Shown in pieces: positions 16,221-24,974 of a stretch of 44,725 nucleotides of DNA (position 1 is its first letter; each line of letters opens with the position of its first letter). Under the pieces are notes generated by a model. It searched no databases. It was not told where the DNA came from and saw only the letters and a program-made list of their open reading frames with translations. Source of the DNA: a virus; the IMG/VR virus record IMGVR_UViG_3300031825_000396, positions 1-44,725 of that record; one strand, written 5' to 3'. The translations under genes were made by a program, and so were the position numbers.

Positions 16221-16592
16221 TTACCCCGAAAACGGTTTCAGATCACAGGCGGCAGCCACGAAGCCACGCCCGAAATGGCTGTAGTCATTGACACTGACCA
16301 CGGTATAGGTACGGCCCTGCCAGACGACCTCGTCGGCATCCTGCCCCGGGCTGCCGTCCTTCAGCCGGAACGGGGTGTGCAGCGTGATCGATCCGGTGAT
16401 CAGACTGCCATCCGAGCCGCGCTGCAGGATGTCGCCCTTGTCGCTGGTGACTACTGCGGCAAACAGCGCAGCCGTGGACGCGTTCTGGGCGCGGCCGTGC
16501 ACGTCGACTGTCTGCGCCATCCGATTGCACACCAGACCAGTGTCCATGAAATCGGGATCGAGCAGGACGTCGACGACGTCAAGTTGTGCCAT
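16221..16592 (-). CDS. Head-tail joining protein candidate
   Basis: 123 residues, mostly strands: DVVDVLLDPDFMDTGLVCNR, SLITGSITLHTPFRL, WQGRTYTVVSVNDYSHFGRGF, AAACDLKPF. Short proteins with the TYTVVSVNDYS-type strand followed by FVAA are common between the gp10-like and neck genes of this phage group and are taken as head-tail joining proteins. It begins 3 nt after the gp10-like gene ends. Function is inferred from position. Confidence 0.65.
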   Translation of the reverse strand: MAQLDVVDVLLDPDFMDTGLVCNRMAQTVDVHGRAQNASTAALFAAVVTSDKGDILQRGSDGSLITGSITLHTPFRLKDGSPGQDADEVVWQGRTYTVVSVNDYSHFGRGFVAAACDLKPFSG

Positions 16593-16595
16593 GGG

Positions 16596-17132
16596 CTATT
16601 TCCGCTTTCGGATTACGTACGTGATCGCATTGCGCAGCTGACCGGTATCGATCAGCGGCTTGGCGAGTTCGGTGCTGGGCTGCTGGCCGGCTGCACGCGC
16701 CGCCATTTCCTCTTTCGCCCCCTGCCTGCCGCGCCGCGCACGCTTGCGCAGCGTCGCCTCGCTCAGCGCCGGACCGATACCGCTGTTGATGCGGGCGCGT
16801 ACGGACGACTGCGCGACCTGGCCGGCTATGGCCATACGCCGCCGGGCGCCGTCAATGTCGCCGTCGAGCGCGGCTTCCACGCCCTTCTGCAGCTGCGGCA
16901 GGGTCTTCGGCTGTGCGGCGGCCACGCCCGGGACAAGAAACGGCCGCGCCGGCAGGTTGATCTCCGGCGCCCCGTTCTCCTGTATGTATCCGATCTCGGC
17001 ATTGCTCAGCGGCGCGCCCTCGTCCTTGCGCCCAGCGGTGCTGTCAGGAATGCCGACCAGCACCTGCTTATCGACCAATCCATTGATCGACTGCAGGACG
17101 TCCTTCAAGCGGTCCGTCTTGATGAAGCCCAT
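16596..17132 (-). CDS. HK97 gp10-like head-completion/tail-completion protein
   Basis: 178 residues. VLVGIPDSTAGRKDEGAPLS, NAEIGYIQENGAPE and INLPARPFLVPGV give the pattern of phage virion proteins in which a short motif (IPxRPF) precedes long helices. The C-terminus has LIDTGQLRNAITYVIRKR, also typical (DTGxLxxSI). Such proteins join the connector to the tail. It lies between the DUF4054 adaptor and a small joining protein. Confidence 0.78.
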   Translation of the reverse strand: MGFIKTDRLKDVLQSINGLVDKQVLVGIPDSTAGRKDEGAPLSNAEIGYIQENGAPEINLPARPFLVPGVAAAQPKTLPQLQKGVEAALDGDIDGARRRMAIAGQVAQSSVRARINSGIGPALSEATLRKRARRGRQGAKEEMAARAAGQQPSTELAKPLIDTGQLRNAITYVIRKRK

Positions 17133-17160
17133 GGGGAGATCTCCCGATGGGCTGAGGCGG

Positions 17161-17544
17161 CTAAAGCTGCATGCCGCCTGCGCCCATCATTCTGGCGAGA
17201 GTGAGGAACCGGATACCGTAGGTCGTCAGATTCCACATACCGGCGTCGTCAATGGTCGCCGCGCCCGTGTCGTAGCTGGCACTGACCTTGTCGACTGCCT
17301 TGGAAGAGAGGGGGCCGGTGACCTGGCCCGGTGTGCCGCCGACGGCGGCGGTGGCCTCGTCGCGCGCGCCCAGCACGAGGTGGTGCGCGGTACAAAGTTC
17401 GACGCCCTGATCCGTCAGGACACCCCAGCGGCACGGATTGACGAGCGACACCGAGACCGTCAGCCAGAACTGCACTGTCGCGTCCGGATACTTCGTCTCG
17501 TCGTCGAACTCTGGAAAATCCTGTCGGAACTGTTCAGGTGTCAT
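17161..17544 (-). CDS. Head-tail adaptor, DUF4054
   Basis: 127 residues. FRQDFPEFDDETKYPDATVQ at the N-terminus is the family signature (F..FPEF...). It is followed by a helix with LCTAHHLVLGARDEAT, GPLSSKAVDKVSASYD, and the C-terminal YGIRFLTLARMMGAGG. DUF4054 proteins are the first ring of the neck under the portal. It lies after the coiled-coil head protein gene and before the gp10-like gene. Confidence 0.85.
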   Translation of the reverse strand: MTPEQFRQDFPEFDDETKYPDATVQFWLTVSVSLVNPCRWGVLTDQGVELCTAHHLVLGARDEATAAVGGTPGQVTGPLSSKAVDKVSASYDTGAATIDDAGMWNLTTYGIRFLTLARMMGAGGMQL

Positions 17545-17584
17545 AGGTGTTTGGCTGATGCCCCTCGCGAGGCATCATACCCCC

Positions 17585-17995
17585 TTACTTCTTGCCGGTC
17601 TGCTTGGCGGCCGCGTCAGCTGCCTTCTCGCGTTCGGCAATGGCCACCTCTCGGGTGTCCAGCGCTTCGGCCCGGGCGTTCAGGTCGGTTTCGCGCTGGT
17701 CAGCTGCCTTCTCGCGGTCGGCGACCGTGCCGGCGCGCAGGTCGAGGGCGCCCTGAAGCTCCTTCAACTCTTTGGCCTTGCCTTCCAGGAATTCGGCGGC
17801 GGAATCCAGTGCCGCGCGCTGCTCGGCCAGCTCCGCATCCGCTTCGAGGCTGGCCGGCGGCGCGTCGCCGGTGTGTGCCTTGACGAACCAGTGCTTGGCG
17901 ATGTCCTCGGACACTTGGTGGTTGCCCACCGGAAACTCGCGTTTCTGGCCGCCGTGGCGCAGGTTGAACGCCTTCTTGACGTAGATGGTCGGCAT
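17585..17995 (-). CDS. Hypothetical head-region protein with coiled coil
   Basis: 136 residues. The N-terminal 35 (MPTIYVKKAFNLRHGGQ, FPVGNHQVSEDIAKHWFV) form a small strand domain seen in phage proteins encoded between the major capsid and the neck genes. From about residue 50 to the end it is an uninterrupted, highly charged heptad-like helix (AELAEQRAALDSAAEFL, LDTREVAIAEREKAAD). I do not know its function. It starts 12 nt after the capsid gene ends. A hairpin without a T run follows it, before the DUF4054 gene. Confidence 0.7.
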   Translation of the reverse strand: MPTIYVKKAFNLRHGGQKREFPVGNHQVSEDIAKHWFVKAHTGDAPPASLEADAELAEQRAALDSAAEFLEGKAKELKELQGALDLRAGTVADREKAADQRETDLNARAEALDTREVAIAEREKAADAAAKQTGKK

Positions 17996-18007
17996 CTCGT
18001 TCTCCCC

Positions 18008-19045
18008 TTACACGCCGTCGCGGTAAGCAACGGTTTCCGGATAGACCACTTCCACCACGCCCAACCGGCCGAAGTAGGTGGTGATCTGGTTGATGCCGCG
18101 ATACTCGAGCGGCGTGCGTTGCAGCGGGACCATGGGGAACCGGATGCGGTTCTTGTCCTTGGTGTACGCCACCATGCGGTTGGCGCCGGCGGCGCCGCGC
18201 CCGGTCAGCCACTTCGACGGGAAGATCTCCAGCGGACGCCCGTTCAGACCGTTGGCGATGCTGTTCTCCCGCAGGTAGTTCAGCACGCTGATGTTGCCGG
18301 CATCGCTCACCTTGCGCTGCACCAAGCGGGACCAGTTGGTCGGGTCCAGCAGGATGCGCCCCGGGCATACCGCGTATGCCGCAGCACTCCAAGCGCTGTC
18401 CAGCAGCTCGTTCACATCGTCGAGCATCTGGTCCGGCGTGGCCGTTGCCCAATTGCCCGTATCGGCGTTCGACACGTTCGTCACGGCCGTGTTGTTGACC
18501 AGCCCCGTCACGCCCAGCACGGAATCGCCGATGTAGACCTGCTCGTCGGTGTCCATGTTGTGCTTGAGCTGCATGGCTTCGAACTTCTGCTGGTCAACCG
18601 GGCGGCCCAGCTGCTGAGCCGCCATCAGTTCAGGCAGCGTCCACCCCAGTTCGATGCCCCAGAGAGTCAGCGGGTTCGGAGTCTTGCCGATGTCCAGGCC
18701 GATACCCTGGATCGCGGTCGTTTCCTTGCTGATCCAGTTCTTGCCCGCCGGCGACGGGCCGCCCGCAGCAGCAAACGACGAATTGGTGAACGAGGAAACA
18801 TCGTCAGTGATCGCCACGTCCTCGCGCAGATCGATATCACGCGACCAGGTGACCGACGCCAGCGGCATGTGCAGCGTCTGGTCAAGGCGTTCCAGCTCGC
18901 CGACCAGGAACACACCGGTGCTGTCGATCGTGCGGGCATCGAACGTCATCAGGGCGTCGCGGGTGCGCGCACGGATGATGCCGGGGGCGTTGACCATGGC
19001 GATCGCAGCCGCCGCAGCCATGCGCGGAAGGATGATTTTGCTCAT
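18008..19045 (-). CDS. Major capsid protein, DUF2184
   Basis: 345 residues from the ATG at 19045, which has an AGGGG ribosome site at good distance; longer upstream readings overlap the cement gene. Family blocks seen are FLVGELERLDQTLHMPLASV, TRDIDL-type strand VTWSRDIDLRED, IELGWTLPELMAAQ, NMDTDEQVYIGDS, and a C-terminal YFGRLGVVEVVYPETVAYRDG. DUF2184 proteins have the HK97 fold and build the capsid shell. The gene sits between the cement protein and the neck genes. Confidence 0.9.
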   Translation of the reverse strand: MSKIILPRMAAAAAIAMVNAPGIIRARTRDALMTFDARTIDSTGVFLVGELERLDQTLHMPLASVTWSRDIDLREDVAITDDVSSFTNSSFAAAGGPSPAGKNWISKETTAIQGIGLDIGKTPNPLTLWGIELGWTLPELMAAQQLGRPVDQQKFEAMQLKHNMDTDEQVYIGDSVLGVTGLVNNTAVTNVSNADTGNWATATPDQMLDDVNELLDSAWSAAAYAVCPGRILLDPTNWSRLVQRKVSDAGNISVLNYLRENSIANGLNGRPLEIFPSKWLTGRGAAGANRMVAYTKDKNRIRFPMVPLQRTPLEYRGINQITTYFGRLGVVEVVYPETVAYRDGV

Positions 19046-19058
19046 TCTGGGTGACCCC

Positions 19059-19553
19059 TTAGATGTTGTACGCGATCTCGACGTTGCCATTGGCATCGCC
19101 AGCGTTGGTGAAGATGGCGCCGGGGATGGCGATGGTATTGGTGCTGTCAGCAGCAGCCTCGATGCCGCCGATCGGCTTGCCGGCAGCTGCAGCAGCCACG
19201 CGCACGTAGACCGGGCCGTTCAGAGCCGGCGTGCCGGCGTTGTTCCTCACCGTCATGTAGCCGCGGCGCATGACATCGCCGATGCCACCGGCGGGCGGCG
19301 TGGCGGTGCCCAGCGGGTCGGAAGATGCGCCGCCGGTGGTCGGATAAGGACGCACCAGCAGGCCGTATGCGGCGGTTGCCGCGTCGCCCGCGCCCAGCGG
19401 CACAAGCTTGCCACCGACGATCTTGCCGAACAGCCCATAGCCGGCGAACGGCGAAGCAGCATTCAGCGCGATCGCCTCGACGGTCGAAGCCGAGCGGCGC
19501 GAGATATCCCCGGGAATGCCCGAGGCCATGCGGAACAGGATTGCGTTGCCCAT
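19059..19553 (-). CDS. Capsid cement/decoration protein, Gp24-like
   Basis: 164 residues. PGDISRRSASTVEAIALN, PFAGYGLFGKIV, AAYGLLVRPYPTTGG, VMRRGYMTVRNNAGTP and NGPVYVRV follow the structural cement protein family. Its members sit on the capsid surface and stiffen the shell. It lies between the protease/scaffold gene and the major capsid gene, the usual place. Confidence 0.85.
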   Translation of the reverse strand: MGNAILFRMASGIPGDISRRSASTVEAIALNAASPFAGYGLFGKIVGGKLVPLGAGDAATAAYGLLVRPYPTTGGASSDPLGTATPPAGGIGDVMRRGYMTVRNNAGTPALNGPVYVRVAAAAAGKPIGGIEAAADSTNTIAIPGAIFTNAGDANGNVEIAYNI

Positions 19554-19569
19554 ATCGGGACTCCCTTGG

Positions 19570-20895
19570 TTATTGGCCGGCCTGCTTGGCCCAGAATTCG
19601 GCGTTGCGCTTGTTCATCTCGGCAATGCTGCCCGCCTTACCGAAATCCTTGGTTCTGGTCGCGCTGTCATGTGCACGGCCGTTGTTCTGCGCCTTGATCA
19701 GCTCGCTGCCGCCCATGAAGGCAGCGTGCACGAGCGCAGCGGGCAGCTTCTCGAAGTCGGCCTTGTGGCCGCCGAGGAAGGGGCTGATTGCCGCCTTACC
19801 CGCGTCCGTGCCGTAGGCGGTGTCGAGTGCCTTGCGCTGGCACTTGCACAGCGCGGCAGCGCGGTCCTTCGTGGAGGTCGCCGCATCGAACGTCGGCAGC
19901 TTGATGCCCGGGGCCAGGATCTCCGCGCGTGACGGGATGCTGGCCGCCGAATCGCCGGTGTACAGCTCGACTTCCGATTGATTCAGCATCGGTGCCGTCT
20001 CGGCCTGCGTCAGGTCGCCGTCGTCGCCGGTTTTCTTCTTGTCCGGGTCGTCCTCGTCCTCGTCGTCGGTCTTTTCCTTGTCCGAGTCCTTGGCCTTGCG
20101 CTTGCCCAGCGCGGCGATGGCCGCGTCCTGAGCGTCCATGCGTTTCAGGATCTTGGTCAGCAGCTGGGACGTGGCGTCGCCGGTCCTGCTGCCCTTTTCG
20201 CCCTTGTCGTCATCCTCGTCGTCGGGCTCCTCGTCCATGGCCTCGGCTTCCTTGGCCAATTCCTCGGCGCCCTCGGCGTCCTTTGCCATGAACGCCGCGC
20301 GGATGCGGTCGGCGAACTTACGCTTGCCTTTGGGCTTGCTGTCTTTGGTCTTCATGTCTTCGGGTTCCTTATCGCCAATGGCGCAGCGCGGGCCGCAACG
20401 GCCGCGCTCAACCAGGGCTACGTGGTTGACAACGATGTTCCGCTGTTCCCCGCGGCCGGGTGATACCTGGATGTAGTCAGCTTCGTAGCCTAGGCTGACT
20501 TCCTCGATGTGCTCGTCCTGCACGGCCTTGATGGCGTCCGGATGCTTGATCAGCAGGTCGGCAACCAACAGGTCATCGGCCCGGCCGGTGCCGCGGCGCG
20601 GGTTGAGCATCACGCCCTGCGTCAGCGCTGCGTAGTTGGAGGGCTGCACGAAGTCGTCGGGGTGATCGAGCGTCGCGTCTTTGCCCATGCAACTGGCCAT
20701 CGTCTCTGCCCGGAACACCTCTTCCGGTGTGCGGCTAATGCGGATCAGGCCGTCAGGCCCAGGCTCGACGGGTACCTCGCCCGGGCCGTACAGCATCTCG
20801 CCGGTGCGCGCCACGGGCACTTCCTCGCACAGCAGGAAGCCCTCAGGTGTCAGCGACCGTTTCGGGCCCAGCTTCTGTACGGTGTAGAAGCGCAT
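19570..20895 (-). CDS. Prohead protease DUF2213 fused to scaffold region
   Basis: 441 residues. The N-terminal 175 carry the DUF2213 protease: ATLDHPDDFVQP (likely catalytic His78), EEVSLGYEADY (likely Ser134) and NHVALVERGRCGPRC. Residues about 175-300 are extremely charged (DEEPDDEDDDKGEKG and similar), with lysine/aspartate runs and a coiled-coil stretch (LLTKILKRMDAQDAAI). This is the pattern of a self-encoded scaffold. The last 100 residues (GGHKADFEKLPAALVHAAF) are also conserved in such proteins. The protease probably digests the scaffold part during capsid maturation. Confidence 0.85.
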   Translation of the reverse strand: MRFYTVQKLGPKRSLTPEGFLLCEEVPVARTGEMLYGPGEVPVEPGPDGLIRISRTPEEVFRAETMASCMGKDATLDHPDDFVQPSNYAALTQGVMLNPRRGTGRADDLLVADLLIKHPDAIKAVQDEHIEEVSLGYEADYIQVSPGRGEQRNIVVNHVALVERGRCGPRCAIGDKEPEDMKTKDSKPKGKRKFADRIRAAFMAKDAEGAEELAKEAEAMDEEPDDEDDDKGEKGSRTGDATSQLLTKILKRMDAQDAAIAALGKRKAKDSDKEKTDDEDEDDPDKKKTGDDGDLTQAETAPMLNQSEVELYTGDSAASIPSRAEILAPGIKLPTFDAATSTKDRAAALCKCQRKALDTAYGTDAGKAAISPFLGGHKADFEKLPAALVHAAFMGGSELIKAQNNGRAHDSATRTKDFGKAGSIAEMNKRNAEFWAKQAGQ

Positions 20896-20896
20896 G

Positions 20897-21652
20897 TCAG
20901 TCCTCTGGAATTACAGGTTCGGGGTAACAGCGGCAGCCGTAGATGCATCCTGCGTGCGCCCGGCGCCCGGTTCGCTTATCCGCGATGGGCGGATCGTCCC
21001 AGCGAACGAACTTCCCTTCGAGTTCGCGGTGGTCCTCACGGACGTCACCATCGCCGGACGTCCGCCAGAAGTACCCCGGCGAGCCGACATGCAGCGCCCG
21101 CGCCTCTGTCAGCGTCGAGGCGGTGCGCGCCACTTCCGTCCGGGCAATCAGGTCGGCGCGGCTCTTGGCGACGTCGCCCGATGCCTGGATCGCCTTCGAG
21201 ATCTCCGACGCCCTGGTGCTGTCCTCGATGCCCTCGATGGTCAGCTTGTGCACGCGCTTGGCCGCATCAAGCGGGATGGACTTGATCAGCGTCACCTGCT
21301 CGCCCATCAGGGCCTGCATGGCAGCGCCGGTCGGCGCCGTCCGGATCTCCTGCCGCAGCGCGCGAGACAGGTCGGCCGAGTACTGCATCCAGGCCTTTTC
21401 GTCCCGCCGGTTCACCTCGGTCAGCATCTCGGCCGCGGCTCGCTCGGCCCACGGCGTCAGCGCCTCGGCGTACCGCTGCAGCAGCTGCTCAATCGTCGGC
21501 AGGATGCCGGGATCGCCAGGCGGAAAGCCATTGACCAACACGCCCACCTGCTGCGCGACCTGTCGGAGCTGCGTCCGATACACCCTTTCCGGTCCGCTTG
21601 TTCTTACCGGATTGCGCCGGCGCTTCCGGTCCGTTGTTCGGGTCATCAACAT
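20897..21652 (-). CDS. Mu F-like head morphogenesis protein
   Basis: 251 residues from the ATG at 21652. The C-terminal SPP1 gp7/Mu gpF domain is clear: RADLIARTEVARTAS, GYFWRTSGDGDVREDH, then GCIYGCRCYPEPV with its cysteine pair. The N-terminal helical part is less conserved. These minor head proteins associate with the portal and enter the capsid in few copies. The start overlaps the portal gene's 3' end by over 150 nt. Upstream in-frame readings are basic, unconvincing translations of portal codons, so even the chosen start is uncertain. Confidence 0.82.
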   Translation of the reverse strand: MLMTRTTDRKRRRNPVRTSGPERVYRTQLRQVAQQVGVLVNGFPPGDPGILPTIEQLLQRYAEALTPWAERAAAEMLTEVNRRDEKAWMQYSADLSRALRQEIRTAPTGAAMQALMGEQVTLIKSIPLDAAKRVHKLTIEGIEDSTRASEISKAIQASGDVAKSRADLIARTEVARTASTLTEARALHVGSPGYFWRTSGDGDVREDHRELEGKFVRWDDPPIADKRTGRRAHAGCIYGCRCYPEPVIPED

Positions 21653-23057
21653 CAGGCAGTTCCATTTCAGGCACCGGGGGCGGCTCGTTCTCCGCGTCCT
21701 TGATCGCATCGTCCGTGATGCTGGTGAACACCCCGGTGCTGTGGCTCGACTGGCGCAGTTCCTTCATGGCCGTCGGCTTGTCGACCAGGTCCGCGTCGTA
21801 GGCCTGCGTCACGGCCTCGGTCACCGTCTTGGCGTTCTGCGCCTTCTCGGTGTCGGACAGCTGCCACAGCGACGTGAAGCCGTAAGCGAAGCCTTCCGGC
21901 GGCGGCTTCCCAAGCTCCGACCGGACCACCACGTCATACAGCCGCGTGACGGGCGCGCGCAGCTTCCGTTCCTGCTGCTGCTTCGTGTTGTCGTAGTACG
22001 TCCGCAGGTCCGATTCGCCGGTGCTGTTCAGGCCGGCCGGCGACTGGCCGAACAGGCGCACCAGCGGGATGCCCAGGGCGCCAGACAACTGCTGGCCGAA
22101 CTGCATCAGGACGCTGTCCAACCCGGAGAACTGGTAGGTATCTGTCTGCAGCTCGTCTGCCGCGTCGATTAGGGTCAGCCCCTCATTCGACTGGTACCGG
22201 CGGATGAAGTCGACGTTCTTCACCAGCGCTTCCATCGCCGGGCCGCCCATGGCGATGATCTCGCGCAGCTTGTCGACCTTGTACGTGCGCAGATGGGCCT
22301 TGTAGACCAGCTGGGCGGCGCCGATGGTGGTGCTATCGAACGCCACAAGCCGGTCAATCAACCGCTCGATGACCGACTGCCCCCAAAGGTTCTCGGCGAT
22401 CTTTTGCCAGTACGGCAGGTCCACGCCGTCGATGCGCAGCACCCGGCTGTAGTGGATCCGCTGGCGCTTCAGCGCCATGCTGTCCGCCACCACATCGTAG
22501 TAGCGCGGCTGGCCCATGTCCGGGCCCATCTCGGTGACCAGGTCCTCGAGCGACGGCTGCACCAACCAGCGGTCCAGCACGTACAGGCCCTTGAACTGAT
22601 CCTTGCCAATGCTTTCCAGCCGCAGTGGTGTGGCCGGGTTCTGCCCGTCGATCAACATCACCGCCAGCGCGCCGCCATAGAGCCGCGCCCACTTGATCGT
22701 GTCGTTCAGGCGGTCCCAAAGGCCCATCCGCTCGAAGGCGGCATTCAGCTTGTTCTGGTCGGACGGGTCAAGCTCCGCATCGATCTCGGTGCCCGCGCGC
22801 GTCATGTCGTCAGCAACCACGTCGACGGCCTGGCCAACGATCCAGCTCGACCGGTACATGGCCTCCAGCTGCACGCGGTTGCGCGAGATGAAGTCGAAGC
22901 CGTAGCTGAACTGCGACGCCTGATTGTTGGTGCCTAGGCCCAGGCGGGCCTCGAAGTTCTGGAAGCTGTCGCCGGTCATCCAGCGCTTGGCATTGGCGGA
23001 CGCAGCCACCTCGGCTCGGTGCGCACGGATCTGCGCTTTGCGTTGGTTACGGTTCAT
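21489..23057 (-). CDS. Portal protein, DUF1073
   Basis: 522 residues of the DUF1073 (HI1409-type) portal family. [86 protein letters not shown] and [20 protein letters not shown] are the family's conserved blocks. The protein forms the twelve-fold vertex ring for packaging and tail attachment. It overlaps the terminase end by 4 nt. Some databases label this family after the anti-CBASS protein Acb1; nothing here shows the Acb1 nuclease, and the position is that of a portal. Confidence 0.9.
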   Translation of the reverse strand: MNRNQRKAQIRAHRAEVAASANAKRWMTGDSFQNFEARLGLGTNNQASQFSYGFDFISRNRVQLEAMYRSSWIVGQAVDVVADDMTRAGTEIDAELDPSDQNKLNAAFERMGLWDRLNDTIKWARLYGGALAVMLIDGQNPATPLRLESIGKDQFKGLYVLDRWLVQPSLEDLVTEMGPDMGQPRYYDVVADSMALKRQRIHYSRVLRIDGVDLPYWQKIAENLWGQSVIERLIDRLVAFDSTTIGAAQLVYKAHLRTYKVDKLREIIAMGGPAMEALVKNVDFIRRYQSNEGLTLIDAADELQTDTYQFSGLDSVLMQFGQQLSGALGIPLVRLFGQSPAGLNSTGESDLRTYYDNTKQQQERKLRAPVTRLYDVVVRSELGKPPPEGFAYGFTSLWQLSDTEKAQNAKTVTEAVTQAYDADLVDKPTAMKELRQSSHSTGVFTSITDDAIKDAENEPPPVPEMELPDVDDPNNGPEAPAQSGKNKRTGKGVSDAAPTGRAAGGRVGQWLSAWRSRHPADD

Positions 23058-24604
23058 TGCTGTCCGAGTTTGGTCCAGATGTCCAGCGACCGGCCGCCGG
23101 CCAGCATGTCATTGATCGCATCCACCATCGGATCGATCTGGTCATCGTGTGCGTGCGTGTCGTCAGGCGTGAAGGCGTCGCATTCCTGCGTGAAATCGCT
23201 CACCCACGCGGCCGCCTCGGGAATCATCACTAGGCCGGCGTCGATGTAGCTGACCACGTCCATGACGCGCACCAGCTTGTCGCGGTGCCGCTCGATCCCC
23301 TCGACAGGGATAGTCCCCGACGCCTGGATGTCCTGGATCAGGCCGGTGCCGCTGGCCTTGTCCTCGACGCGCATCTTCACGAGCGCCGCGCCGAAGTGGA
23401 AGTCATACGGCAGGTGCTTGTTCCAGAAGTCGATGGCCTTCTGCCGCAGCTCGGGCGCCGGCCACTTGCCCCGGATCTGGTCCAGCAGGTAGATGCGGCC
23501 GTTCTTCCCGTGCCCCCAGCACTGCAGGACGCTGTAATCGTTCCGCTCGGCGGTCTTCTGTGCCGTGTCGGCATAGATGACGCGCTTGTGCAGCTCGGGC
23601 GCCACCGTGTACCGCCCGAAGTTGGCGCTGCGGATGATGCCGCCGCCCAACGGGCTGGGGCGCTGCATGTACTGCCCACTGAACACATACCGGTCAGCCT
23701 TCTCGCTGGCCAGCAGGTCGTCAAGCGGTTCCTTGTAGGGCCAGTAGCTGAACCGACCGTCCTCGTCCTTCTCACCCAGCTCGACCAGCGCGCGCACACG
23801 CTCGGGTAGCTGTTCGACGTACTCGTCGGTGATCAGCGCCGGGATCTCGATGAATTCCCAGTCGCCCGGCACCTTGCCGGCCTTGATGAAGCCTGTCGGG
23901 TCTTCCTCGGCCAGCCGCTGCATGATCACGATGATCGGCGTGTCCGGGTTGGCCTTCCGGCTCTTCACCGTGGACAGCAGCTTGCGGTTCGCCTTGTCGC
24001 GGTTCGGCTTGCTGTACGCGTCCTCGACCTTCAGCGGGTCGTCGATGATGATGGCGCCCTGCCATCCCTCGGTCATGTGGCCCGCGCGGAAGCCGGTGAT
24101 CTGGCCGCCCAGCGACACCGCGTACACGCCGCCGGCCTTCTTGCCGTCGGCGATGACGTTCCAGCGCTTCTTGGACTTCGCGTCCGGCGCGATGGTCAGC
24201 GGCCACAGCGCCTGGAACTCGTCCGACTGGACAATCTCGCGCGCCGTCTCGCTGTTCAGCAGCGCCAGATCATCCGAGTACGAGATGTGCAGGAACCGCG
24301 CGCGCGGGTTCACTGCCAGCCCCCGGGCGATCAGGTTGATCGCCACCAGCTCGGTTTTCGACGAGCCCGGCGGGACGTTGATGACGACGTTCTTCAGCTC
24401 GCCATCGATGACGCGCTGCACCGTGTCCGCGATCAGCACGTGGTGCCAGTTGACGCGGAACTTGATGCCCTGCCGGTGCTTGAAGAAATACCGGCTGAAA
24501 AACAGGTGATCTCGCTCGCACTTCGCCTTCAGGACGGCGCGCTCGACAGACGGATCAATACTCGTCTTCGAGTTTCGCGACAGCGGCTGCGACCTGTTTT
24601 TCAT
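23054..24604 (-). CDS. Terminase large subunit
   Basis: 516 residues. The ATPase domain has Walker [10 protein letters not shown] (about 76-84) and Walker B AIIIDDP (about 184-190). The C-terminal nuclease domain has [10 protein letters not shown] and the downstream acidic residues near [19 protein letters not shown] in the Walker A is typical of this terminase group. The enzyme cuts and pumps phage DNA into the prohead. The ATG at 24604 lies 50 nt inside the small-subunit gene. Confidence 0.92.
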   Translation of the reverse strand: MKNRSQPLSRNSKTSIDPSVERAVLKAKCERDHLFFSRYFFKHRQGIKFRVNWHHVLIADTVQRVIDGELKNVVINVPPGSSKTELVAINLIARGLAVNPRARFLHISYSDDLALLNSETAREIVQSDEFQALWPLTIAPDAKSKKRWNVIADGKKAGGVYAVSLGGQITGFRAGHMTEGWQGAIIIDDPLKVEDAYSKPNRDKANRKLLSTVKSRKANPDTPIIVIMQRLAEEDPTGFIKAGKVPGDWEFIEIPALITDEYVEQLPERVRALVELGEKDEDGRFSYWPYKEPLDDLLASEKADRYVFSGQYMQRPSPLGGGIIRSANFGRYTVAPELHKRVIYADTAQKTAERNDYSVLQCWGHGKNGRIYLLDQIRGKWPAPELRQKAIDFWNKHLPYDFHFGAALVKMRVEDKASGTGLIQDIQASGTIPVEGIERHRDKLVRVMDVVSYIDAGLVMIPEAAAWVSDFTQECDAFTPDDTHAHDDQIDPMVDAINDMLAGGRSLDIWTKLGQQ

Positions 24605-24974
24605 CGACGACGGTGGTTCGTTGTTCGACCGGCCCGCCGTCTTCCCCTGTCAGCTCGATGCGCTTCGGCGTTTCCTTCCAGCCGGCCTGCGTCTTCATCC
24701 AGAAGATGGCCGCAGTGACTGCGCCCTTGCCCGTGCCGGTGGCTTGCTTGAACAAGGCCTGCGCCACCAGGGCGTTTGTCTTGTCCTTCGCCGTATCCAG
24801 CTCGGCGCGGAAATGGACCCGCAGCGTCTTGGGCGTCATCGCCTTGCCCGTTTGTGGATTCACGATGCAGCTGGCGATGTACTCGTGGGGTGCACCGAAC
24901 CCGGCCAGCGAGCTAACCAGCCTGCGGTCCTCCGCAGTCGGCTCGAAAGGTTTGCGTCCCGCCATGGGTATCAC
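24555..24974 (-). CDS. Terminase small subunit
   Basis: 139 residues. [20 protein letters not shown] then EYIASCIV and [15 protein letters not shown] form the helix-turn-helix of small terminase proteins that recognise the packaging site. A further helical part ([17 protein letters not shown]) follows. The GTG at 24974 overlaps the preceding methylase stop (GTGA). An ATG at 24965 three codons on is an equally good start. The gene directly precedes and overlaps the large subunit gene. Confidence 0.88.
   Translation of the reverse strand: MIPMAGRKPFEPTAEDRRLVSSLAGFGAPHEYIASCIVNPQTGKAMTPKTLRVHFRAELDTAKDKTNALVAQALFKQATGTGKGAVTAAIFWMKTQAGWKETPKRIELTGEDGGPVEQRTTVVDEKQVAAAVAKLEDEY

Noticed and set aside
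13620-17204. Long plus-strand open frames (13620-15098 and 15633-17204) opposite sheath, tube and neck genes
   Set aside because: These are antisense frames of the same kind; the minus-strand proteins are recognisable virion components in standard order.
21489-23057. Reading the portal gene as an anti-CBASS (Acb1) protein
   Set aside because: The family name is shared in databases, but length, conserved blocks and position right after the terminase are those of a DUF1073 portal. I see no evidence for cyclic-nucleotide hydrolysis.
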